NCBI GenBank assembly: GCA_028678815.1
Contig: JAJRCS010000120.1
Location: forward strand, 1-10,300
From: Methanomicrobiales archaeon
GTDB lineage: Archaea > Halobacteriota > Methanomicrobia > Methanomicrobiales > JACTUA01
DNA: 10,300 nucleotides
Direction of reading: 5' to 3'
Part shown: positions 1-6,530 of the stretch, in pieces
Layout of the letters: each line of letters starts with the position of its first letter
Numbering within the stretch: the stretch's first letter is position 1
Notes under the pieces: model-generated
What the model saw: only the letters and a program-made list of their open reading frames with translations
Told to the model about the DNA's origin: nothing
Databases searched by the model: none
Made by a program: the position numbers and the translations under genes

Positions 1-286
1 TGATGATGGCCCCGGCGAGGAGGATCCGGGCGAAGTACCTCGCCCCGGACCCGAAGAAGCCACGGATCCCCTTCCCCTCTCCCCGGAGGACCCCGTAGGC
101 CCCGCCGAGGAAAAGGGGGAGGGCGCAGAGGCCGAGGACCCCGGCCCGGGAGGCGAGGACCAGGTTCCCCGTGCTCTCGAGGGTGACCACGAGGGCAAAG
201 AGGGCCCCGGAGTAGAGGCCGGCGATCCAGAGGACCGGCGTATCCGCCATCCGGGCCAGGGCTTCCCGCAGGGATTCGCGGATCAT
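1..286 (-). CDS. Membrane protein of unknown function, partial (C-terminus beyond the left edge)
   Basis: This open frame starts with ATG at 286-284 and stays open for 95 codons to the window edge, so only the N-terminal part is visible. After a short charged helix (MIRESLREALARM) come two likely membrane segments. The first is around residues 18-36 (VLWIAGLYSGALFALVVTL) and the second around 48-65 (AGVLGLCALPLFLGGAYG). A basic stretch (RGEGKGIRGFF) and the start of a third hydrophobic segment (residues 87-95) follow. The gene begins 3 nt after the stop of the pyruvate-kinase-C-like gene, so the two are almost certainly co-transcribed. Codon use is as GC3-rich as in the neighbours. I do not recognise the family with certainty; the pattern resembles multi-pass membrane proteins of unknown function common in Methanomicrobiales. 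No function is proposed. Confidence 0.75.
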   Translation of the reverse strand, partial: MIRESLREALARMADTPVLWIAGLYSGALFALVVTLESTGNLVLASRAGVLGLCALPLFLGGAYGVLRGEGKGIRGFFGSGARYFARILLAGAII

Positions 287-289
287 GCT

Positions 290-880
290 CTACCGGTTCC
301 TCGGCATGGCCACGAGCTCCCTCACCTGCAGGTCGAAGAAGGAGGCGGTGTGGGCCGGCCGGATGACGCAGACGGTGTCGGCCCCGCTCATGGTTCCCCC
401 TGCGGCGACGACCTCCCCGTCCACGGGGATGGCCCCCTGGTCGGCGGCGATGAGGCAGCACTCCACCGCCACCTTGAGGCCCACCGCCACGGTGCGCCGG
501 AGGGCCTCGGCGATGGCCTCGGTCCTGGACCCGCCCCCGACCCGCTGGGCCCGGGAGAGGGCCCGCTCGAGGCCGGAGAGGGCATGGGTGCCGGTGACGA
601 CCTTCGCCCCCGCGGCCCGGAGGGTCTCCGCGGCCTCCTGCGAGAACTCCCAGACCCCCGGCTGCGAGAAGCCGACGACATGGGTGACCACCACGAGCCC
701 GATCCCCGTCCCCTTCGCGGCATCCAGGAAGGCGAGGGCGGTGGATCCACCCGTGCTCGCCACGACGATCTGCCGGATCCCGAGGGCCTTCGCCCGCTCC
801 ACGGCCACCCGGGCCGCGTCCCGGGTGTTCTCCGGGCCGGGCCGATCAAAATAATAAATATCCCTTCTCGTGTAACTCAT
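290..880 (-). CDS. Pyruvate kinase alpha/beta (C-terminal) domain-like protein, stand-alone
   Basis: The 196-aa protein matches the stand-alone archaeal family related to the C-terminal domain of pyruvate kinase (COG1751 type; structures of Archaeoglobus AF0103 and Methanothermobacter MTH1675 exist, and I recall bound FMN in one). It has no pyruvate kinase barrel, so it is not a pyruvate kinase. Visible marks are a Rossmann-like strand followed by a glycine/serine loop (IVVASTGGSTA, residues 38-48), THVVGF (66-71), GTHALSG (97-103), and a second loop GGTMSGADT (161-169) before the terminal FFDLQVREL helix. The true role is unknown; nucleotide or flavin-phosphate binding is inferred from the fold. 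The ATG at 880-878 has no Shine-Dalgarno before it, and an A/T tract lies about 29 nt upstream, consistent with a leaderless or very short-leader transcript. Codons 7-12 (GAT ATT TAT TAT TTT GAT) are AT-ending, unlike the rest of the gene. Confidence 0.85.
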   Translation of the reverse strand: MSYTRRDIYYFDRPGPENTRDAARVAVERAKALGIRQIVVASTGGSTALAFLDAAKGTGIGLVVVTHVVGFSQPGVWEFSQEAAETLRAAGAKVVTGTHALSGLERALSRAQRVGGGSRTEAIAEALRRTVAVGLKVAVECCLIAADQGAIPVDGEVVAAGGTMSGADTVCVIRPAHTASFFDLQVRELVAMPRNR

Positions 881-902
881 GGTATCTAGTACGGGTTTTC
901 TG

Positions 903-915
903 CACTAAAAAAGTG
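903..915. promoter_or_regulatory. Palindromic A-tract, candidate shared TATA element
   Basis: CACT-AAAAA-AGTG is a perfect inverted repeat around an A-tract, in otherwise GC-rich DNA, between two divergent genes. Its centre is about 29 nt from the minus-strand start at 880 and about 62 nt from the ychF start. As a TATA element it would give a nearly leaderless mRNA to the left and a leader of roughly 35 nt, containing the ychF Shine-Dalgarno, to the right. It is a weak match to the archaeal TATA consensus, so this is inference from position and composition. Confidence 0.4.
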
Positions 916-916
916 G

Positions 917-964
917 ATGGCTCTGATCACGCTGGTGTGCGGGAATCCAGAACTCCAAAGGTGA
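917..964 (+). other. 15-codon leader ORF resembling the ychF N-terminus
   Basis: An ATG at 917 opens a short frame encoding MALITLVCGNPELQR and ending at TGA 962-964. It is in the same frame as ychF and stops 6 nt before the ychF ATG. The peptide echoes the ychF start (MITLALAGKPNCGK). The stop TGA forms part of the ychF Shine-Dalgarno AGGTGA (959-964), which would allow termination-reinitiation coupling. No ribosome binding site precedes this ATG. If transcription starts from the A-tract at 903-915 the ATG would lie outside the mRNA. It may be only the relic of a duplication. Confidence 0.3.
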
Positions 965-1004
965 GAGGTCATGATCACGCTGGCACTTGCGGGAAAACCG
1001 AACT
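923..1004 (+). repeat. Imperfect tandem duplication of the ychF start region
   Basis: Bases 924-935 (TGATCACGCTGG) recur exactly at 972-983, offset 48. Then TGCGGGAA at 938-945 recurs at 988-995 and AACT at 951-954 at 1001-1004, both offset 50. The two copies therefore align over about 31 nt with one 2-nt gap and scattered mismatches. The downstream copy is the beginning of ychF, including its P-loop, so the upstream copy looks like a decayed partial duplication of the gene start. Confidence 0.6.
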
Positions 1005-2140
1005 GCGGGAAGTCAACCTTCTTCAAGGCGGCAACCCTGGCGAACGTGGAGATCGCGAACTATCCCTTCACCACCATCGATGCAAATCACGGGGTGGCCT
1101 ATGTCCGGTCTCCCTGCGTCTGCCGGGAACTGGGCCTCAGCTGCGGGAACTGTAAAGACGGGGTGCGGTTCGTCCCCATCGGCCTCATCGACGTGGCAGG
1201 CCTCGTCCCGGAGGCCCACAAGGGGAAGGGGCTCGGGAACCAGTTCCTGGATCACCTCCGGCAGGCCGACGCCATCCTCCACCTGCTGGACGCGAGCGGT
1301 TCCACGGACGCCGAGGGGAACCCGGTCGGGGCCGGGTCCCACGACCCCGCGGAGGAGATCGAGTTCGTCGAGTACGAGATGTCCATGTGGCTCTACGGTA
1401 TCATCGACAAGCACCGGAGCAAGATCCAGCGGCAGGCGCAGGCGAAGAGCTCCTCCATGGCCCATGCCATCGCCGATCTCATCGCGGGCCTCGGTATCAG
1501 CTACGAGCAGGTTCGGGCGGTGGAGCTGGAGACCGGGCTCGACCTCGCCCATGCCGGGGAGCAGGACCTCGCCCGGTTCTGCCGGCGGCTCCTCTCCCTC
1601 GCGAAGCCCATGATGATGGTGGGGAACCGGGTGGACGAGGCGCCGGAGGCCCTCGTGGAGAAGCTCCGGGCCCGGGGAATCCGGTTCGCCACGGCTGCCG
1701 GTGAGCTCGCCCTCCGGAACGCGGCCCAGGCTGGCATCGTGAAGTATCTCCCCGGGGATCCCTCCTTCACCATCCTGAAACCCGAGACCCTGAACCCGGC
1801 CCAGAAGGGCGGGCTCGAGCGGATCGCGGGGGTCATGGGGAAGTATGGCGGGACCGGAGTGCAGGAGGCCCTGAACCAGGCCGTCTTCTCCCTCCTGGAC
1901 CTCATGGTGGTCTACCCCGTGGAGGACGAGCACAAGTACTCCGACGGGAAGGGGCGGGTCCTCCCGGACGCCCACCTCATGAAGAAGGGCTCGACCCCCC
2001 GGGACCTGGCCTTCCGGGTCCACACCGACATCGGGGAGGGCTTCCTCTATGCCGTGGACGCCCGGACAAAGATGCGGGTGAAGGACACCCACCCCCTGAA
2101 GGACCGGGACATCATCAAGATTGTATCCACCCGGAAATAA
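971..2140 (+). CDS. ychF: Redox-regulated ATPase/GTPase YchF, archaeal Ygr210-type (Obg family, TGS domain)
   Basis: This 389-aa cytoplasmic P-loop NTPase belongs to the Obg/YchF group of TRAFAC GTPases, which associates with ribosomes; its exact role in archaea is not settled. G1 is GKPNCGKST (residues 8-16), the switch-1 threonine lies in YPFTTIDAN (31-39), G3 is DVAGL (74-78) and the G4 position is NRVD (219-222). An Asp at the end of G4 is the usual guanine-specifying form found in the Ygr210 branch, whereas bacterial YchF has NxxE and prefers ATP. A cysteine cluster (C49, C51, C58, C61) sits in the insertion between switch 1 and G3, as in the archaeal/fungal Ygr210 branch. The C-terminus (about 313-387) is the TGS domain. 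The start at 971 has AGGTGA at 959-964, 6 nt upstream. Length and motifs indicate an intact gene. Confidence 0.93.
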   Translation: MITLALAGKPNCGKSTFFKAATLANVEIANYPFTTIDANHGVAYVRSPCVCRELGLSCGNCKDGVRFVPIGLIDVAGLVPEAHKGKGLGNQFLDHLRQADAILHLLDASGSTDAEGNPVGAGSHDPAEEIEFVEYEMSMWLYGIIDKHRSKIQRQAQAKSSSMAHAIADLIAGLGISYEQVRAVELETGLDLAHAGEQDLARFCRRLLSLAKPMMMVGNRVDEAPEALVEKLRARGIRFATAAGELALRNAAQAGIVKYLPGDPSFTILKPETLNPAQKGGLERIAGVMGKYGGTGVQEALNQAVFSLLDLMVVYPVEDEHKYSDGKGRVLPDAHLMKKGSTPRDLAFRVHTDIGEGFLYAVDARTKMRVKDTHPLKDRDIIKIVSTRK

Positions 2141-2154
2141 CGACAGGGATGTCG
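2141..2154 (+). other. Small inverted repeat right after the ychF stop
   Basis: CGACA (2141-2145) and TGTCG (2150-2154) form a perfect 5-bp stem around a GGGA loop immediately after the ychF stop codon. No T-run follows, and archaeal terminators depend mainly on T-runs, so calling it a terminator would be speculative. Confidence 0.3.
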
Positions 2155-2194
2155 TCAGGATCGTTCCGGCCCGCCGCCAGGGCCGTCCTGCTCA

Positions 2195-2212
2195 CCCCCG
2201 GGCAGCCGGGGG
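2195..2212 (+). other. GC-rich hairpin upstream of the 2258 gene promoter
   Basis: CCCCCGG (2195-2201) and CCGGGGG (2206-2212) form a perfect 7-bp stem around GCAG. It ends 10 bp before the TATA-like element at 2223. It may belong to the 3' end of the ychF transcript or be a protein-binding palindrome above the next promoter. GC runs are common in this genome, so chance is possible. Confidence 0.35.
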
Positions 2213-2222
2213 CACCAGCAAC

Positions 2223-2229
2223 TATTTAA
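2223..2229 (+). promoter_or_regulatory. TATA box of the 2258 gene (leaderless-type promoter)
   Basis: TATTTAA stands out in GC-rich sequence and is centred about 32 nt before the ATG at 2258. Archaeal transcription usually begins about 25 nt after the TATA centre, which would place the start within a few bases of the ATG. The region before the ATG contains no Shine-Dalgarno sequence, which fits a leaderless or near-leaderless mRNA. Confidence 0.55.
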
Positions 2230-2257
2230 CGCGGACCCTCAAACCTCCGGTTTACGT

Positions 2258-2578
2258 ATGGCAGGGGAGATCTACCAGGCTCAGGTCATCCGGAGCTTCT
2301 TTGACACCATCACCGGGCCGGACCGGAACCTGACCCGGATCTACATGTGCGTCATCAGCCTCGCGAAGCTCCGCATGGAGCCCCCCGAGCGGCAGAGGGA
2401 GCTCCTGGACCAGCTCCGGAGGTCCCGGGAGAAGAAGGAGCTCTCGGTGGACATCCTCGATTACGTCTGCACCGCCGCCATCGAGCTCGAGCTCTCCTCC
2501 GTCCAGGTCGCCTTCGGGGTCACGGAGCTGGCCCGGGCCGCCCAGGATTTTGAGAAGATCAGCCTGGACTCCCTCTGA
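2258..2578 (+). CDS. Conserved-looking small helical protein, unknown function
   Basis: This 106-aa soluble protein has no signal peptide, membrane segment or cysteine motif. Composition and spacing suggest an all-helical fold: helix at about 4-18, helix at about 22-40 (LTRIYMCVISLAKL), a charged helix with a basic patch at 43-60 (PPERQRELLDQLRRSREKKE), and two further helices at 62-78 and 80-100. I do not recognise a named domain. It has its own TATA-like element and a (near-)leaderless start, so it is probably transcribed alone rather than with ychF, whose stop is 117 nt upstream. It converges with the minus-strand gene ending at 2606, leaving 27 nt between stop codons. GC3-rich codon use supports real coding. 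Small size and lack of catalytic motifs suggest a binding or adaptor role, but this is only a guess. Confidence 0.75.
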   Translation: MAGEIYQAQVIRSFFDTITGPDRNLTRIYMCVISLAKLRMEPPERQRELLDQLRRSREKKELSVDILDYVCTAAIELELSSVQVAFGVTELARAAQDFEKISLDSL

Positions 2579-2605
2579 GTCCCTTCTCGGTCGACGGCCG
2601 TCCTT

Positions 2606-3073
2606 TCACTTCTTCAGGGACTTCTGGTACGTGGCGATGAGCTGGAGGATGTACTTCTCCTGCTCCTCCAGGGGCTGCTCGTCATCCGGGGACGAGCTCA
2701 GGGCAGCCGCGTAGAGGATGACCAGGGCGTTCGTCAGCTGGAAGAGGTCCGGGTCCACCACGGGGGCCGAGGGATCGATGATCCCGAGGGGGAGGTCCGG
2801 TTTCGTGAAGAGAAAGGGGAGCTTCGCGTCGTACTGGGCGCGGGAGAGGGCATCGGCCCGTTCCCGGACGATCCTGAGGGCGGTCCCGATCACCCCGGGG
2901 ACCGGCCGGCCCTCGATGAGCTTCAGCGCCTGGTCGCACCGGGTGACCGCGTCATGGTAGATCCCGAGCTTGTACGAGAGGAAGGCGAAGGCTATCTGGT
3001 GGCCTGCATGCTCCGGGAGGGCCGCAAAGGCCGGCCTGACCCGTTCAAGGTACTCGGAGAGGAACCTGTCCAT
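2606..3073 (-). CDS. Helical soluble protein of unknown function, downstream partner of a membrane protein
   Basis: The 155-aa protein is predicted soluble and mostly helical. Residues 1-55 (for example HQIAFAFLSYKLGIYHDAVTRCDQAL, broken here as HQIAFAFLSYKL and GIYHDAVTRCDQAL) have the alternating small/aromatic pattern of a single tetratricopeptide-like helix pair. The middle holds a proline-rich link (TKPDLPLGIIDPSAPVVDP), and the C-terminus is a charged helix ending in lysines. I do not recognise the family. The ATG at 3073 has GGAG 7 nt upstream (minus strand), supporting this start. It lies 23 nt after the stop of the membrane-protein gene and is probably co-transcribed with it, suggesting the two act together. 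The repeat-like reading is weak and should not be taken as a domain call. Confidence 0.72.
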   Translation of the reverse strand: MDRFLSEYLERVRPAFAALPEHAGHQIAFAFLSYKLGIYHDAVTRCDQALKLIEGRPVPGVIGTALRIVRERADALSRAQYDAKLPFLFTKPDLPLGIIDPSAPVVDPDLFQLTNALVILYAAALSSSPDDEQPLEEQEKYILQLIATYQKSLKK

Positions 3074-3096
3074 CGGATAACTCCACGGTCATTCCA

Positions 3097-3435
3097 TCAC
3101 TCAGGGAAGTACTTCTCGAGCCGTATCACGAGGGCGGTGAGGGTCGCGGCATAGATGAGATCCATGGCGAGGCCCGGCTTCGCCTCCAGCGGGAAGATGA
3201 AGATGAAGAGGGCAAAGAGCGGTACGCAGAGGGAGACGATATCCTTCTTCTTCCGGCCAGAGGCGATGACCGCGATGGCCACGGAAGCGAGGACACACCC
3301 GAGGTCACCCAGGGAAAGGGAGAGGAAGGGTGTCTGGAGGGGGAGGACGGGCATCAGGAGGATCCCTCCCCAGGCAAGGGCGGGAACGATGATCCACCGG
3401 CGCCACGTCGCCAGGAGAGAGGATCCTTCTGCCAT
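3097..3435 (-). CDS. Four-helix membrane protein of unknown function
   Basis: From the ATG at 3435-3433 the protein has 112 residues; an in-frame GTG one codon upstream (3438-3436) is an alternative start. There are four likely transmembrane segments: about 15-32 (IIVPALAWGGILLMPVLP), 43-60 (GDLGCVLASVAIAVIAS), 66-84 (IVSLCVPLFALFIFIFPL) and 88-106 (GLAMDLIYAATLTALVIRL). They are joined by a basic loop SGRKKKD and followed by a short tail LEKYFPE. No known transporter or enzyme motif is visible. A TATA-like element about 25 nt upstream implies a leaderless transcript, so this gene probably heads a two-gene unit with the soluble gene ending at 2606. The basic loop between helices 2 and 3 suggests, by the positive-inside rule, that this loop is cytoplasmic. 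Confidence 0.75.
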   Translation of the reverse strand: MAEGSSLLATWRRWIIVPALAWGGILLMPVLPLQTPFLSLSLGDLGCVLASVAIAVIASGRKKKDIVSLCVPLFALFIFIFPLEAKPGLAMDLIYAATLTALVIRLEKYFPE

Positions 3436-3456
3436 CACCTACCCTTCGCGGTATCC

Positions 3457-3463
3457 GATAAAC
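3457..3463 (-). promoter_or_regulatory. TATA-like element for the 3435 membrane-protein gene
   Basis: Read on the minus strand this is GTTTATC, an AT-rich island in the 74-nt gap behind the coiled-coil gene. It is centred about 25 nt before the ATG at 3435, the spacing expected for a leaderless archaeal promoter. It suggests that the 3435/3073 pair can be transcribed apart from the larB-nadM unit, although read-through is also possible. Confidence 0.45.
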
Positions 3464-3512
3464 AAGGTTGTGGTTCTCTCTCCTCTCCGGGGGCTTCCCG
3501 CTGCACCGGGGG

Positions 3513-4802
3513 TCACGGCCCGGCCGGTTCCACCCCGGTGATGGTGACCGGTCTTCCCGAGAGGAGCCCGACCTTCTCCCGGATCTCCGCGAGGGAAGCC
3601 TGCATCCGGCCCGTGAGCTCCCCTGCCCCGGCCTTCACCTGCTCTGTCCGTTCCCCCGCCCGGATGATCCGGTTCTCCAGGTCCCCTGCCTGCTTCCCCA
3701 GGTCCCGGCTCCTCGCGAGGGCCGGCCGGGACGAGAGGGAGTCCCGACCGGAGGCGATCCCGGCCGAGAGCTCCCGGAACCGGAGCGAGAATCCCGTGAC
3801 CTGCTCCACGATCCGGCCGGGCTCCTCCAGGAGCTCCGTCTCCTCCCGGTTCTTGGGCGCGACGTCCCCCGAGGCGGCGAGGGCGGTGAGGGCCGCGAGG
3901 CCGGGGGTGAGGATCAACGGTACTCTCTCCTCGGGGAAGGGGAGCTCGCCCTCGAGGAGCCCGGTGGCCTCCCGGAGGGACCGGGCGGCATCCCGGTCCC
4001 GCTTCCGGGAGGCGACCTTCTCCCCCTTCTTCAGGAGGTGGATGGCCGTGGCCGCGGTGGCATGGGAGAGGCGCTCGACCCCGGCGAGCTCCTCCTCGAG
4101 CCTCCGGATCCGGGCGAGCTCCTCCCTGACCGCCCGGCACTCCTCCCCCTTCCCGAGCACGTCGATCTCCCGGCGCACCGATTCCAGGGCCTCCCGGGAT
4201 GCCACAACCTCGTTCCCGAGGGCGCGGACCTCCTCCTCCCCCTGGGCTGCCCGGTTCTTCGCGTCCGTGTAGTCCCCCAGGGCAGCCCGGACCTCGCCGA
4301 TGGCCCTGAGGCGCTTCCGGGTCCCGGCAAAGACGGGGGTCATGGCGTTCGCCTCCCGGCCTATGGTGTCGACTCCAATGCGGAGGGTCTTCATCTCCAC
4401 CGGGAACCGGGAGGAGAGGTACCTCCCCTGCCCCCGGAAGGCGGAGAGGCAGCCCTTCAGGATCTCGGCCGTGGCCGAGTAGAACCCCTCCGGGTCACCG
4501 GGGAGGTCCCGGGAGAGGCTCGTCCCCATGGCCTTCAGGAAGAGGGGCAGGGACTTCTCCGTCACCCCGGCGAGCTTCTGGTGACTCACCTCCTCCATCC
4601 CGGCCCGGTCGAACCTGGCGAGGACCTCCTTTGTGGTATTCACCGCTTCGATCACCCTGGGGCGGTGGGTTGCCACGAGGCCGGCCAGCTCCTCCCGCAC
4701 CTTCCCCTCCTCGCCGGCGATCCAGGCCGGGAGCTCGTCAAGACTGATGACCAGGGAGGACGGCTCCCCCCCCTTCGCCAGGCCCTTCAGGAATTTGAAC
4801 AT
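3513..4802 (-). CDS. Coiled-coil protein of unknown function, third gene of the larB-nadM unit
   Basis: The 429-aa protein is soluble, with no signal peptide or membrane segment, and is rich in Glu, Arg, Ala and Leu. The N-terminus is MFKFLKGLAKGG, a short amphipathic basic segment that could touch membranes. An acidic patch LDELPAWIAGEEGKVREEL (21-39) follows. Residues about 160-250 (for example EEEVRALGNEVVASREALE and RIRRLEEELAGVERL) and 365-415 have the heptad-like spacing of coiled coils. Between them, 290-330 is a proline/hydrophobic segment. I see no ATPase motif, so a resemblance to SMC or SbcC proteins would be superficial. It starts 21 nt after the nadM stop with GGAG at good distance, so it is very likely co-transcribed with larB and nadM. 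The context does not by itself give a function; a scaffold role is conceivable. Confidence 0.8.
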   Translation of the reverse strand: MFKFLKGLAKGGEPSSLVISLDELPAWIAGEEGKVREELAGLVATHRPRVIEAVNTTKEVLARFDRAGMEEVSHQKLAGVTEKSLPLFLKAMGTSLSRDLPGDPEGFYSATAEILKGCLSAFRGQGRYLSSRFPVEMKTLRIGVDTIGREANAMTPVFAGTRKRLRAIGEVRAALGDYTDAKNRAAQGEEEVRALGNEVVASREALESVRREIDVLGKGEECRAVREELARIRRLEEELAGVERLSHATAATAIHLLKKGEKVASRKRDRDAARSLREATGLLEGELPFPEERVPLILTPGLAALTALAASGDVAPKNREETELLEEPGRIVEQVTGFSLRFRELSAGIASGRDSLSSRPALARSRDLGKQAGDLENRIIRAGERTEQVKAGAGELTGRMQASLAEIREKVGLLSGRPVTITGVEPAGP

Positions 4803-4823
4803 GGGACAGCTCCGGCCGGGGGA

Positions 4824-6456
<1,633 letters not shown>

Positions 6457-6483
6457 GGAGAGAGGATAGATTAACCGGGTGAA

Positions 6484-6507
6484 GTGTCATTTCGTGAGAA
6501 TTGACAC
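6484..6507. promoter_or_regulatory. 24-bp palindrome before hisS, candidate operator
   Basis: The arms GTGTCATTTC (6484-6493) and GAATTGACAC (6498-6507) pair as an inverted repeat with one mismatched position in ten, around a GTGA spacer. It lies 24-47 nt before the hisS ATG, just after an AT-rich TAGATTAAC (6468-6476) that could be the TATA element, so it would cover the transcription start. Its two-fold symmetry and position fit a dimeric repressor site, or alternatively a hairpin in the hisS leader. Confidence 0.45.
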
Positions 6508-6530
6508 GGTCGCCGAAGGTGACAAGTGGG

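Noticed and set aside
1013..2092. A 359-codon open frame on the minus strand
   Set aside because: It is antisense to ychF and has the low-complexity Gly/Leu/Pro/Glu/Val composition typical of GC-rich shadow frames.
2579..2605. A shared terminator between the convergent genes
   Set aside because: The 27-nt gap has short GC palindromes (GTCGAC, CGGCCG) but no T-run on either strand and no convincing stem, so no terminator can be supported.
3513..4802. An SMC/SbcC-type ATPase reading of the coiled-coil protein
   Set aside because: There is no Walker A, Walker B or signature motif, so the similarity is only coiled-coil composition.
6501..6530. A TTG start for hisS ten codons upstream
   Set aside because: The Shine-Dalgarno at 6517-6522 lies downstream of that TTG and serves the ATG at 6531, where the family N-terminus begins.
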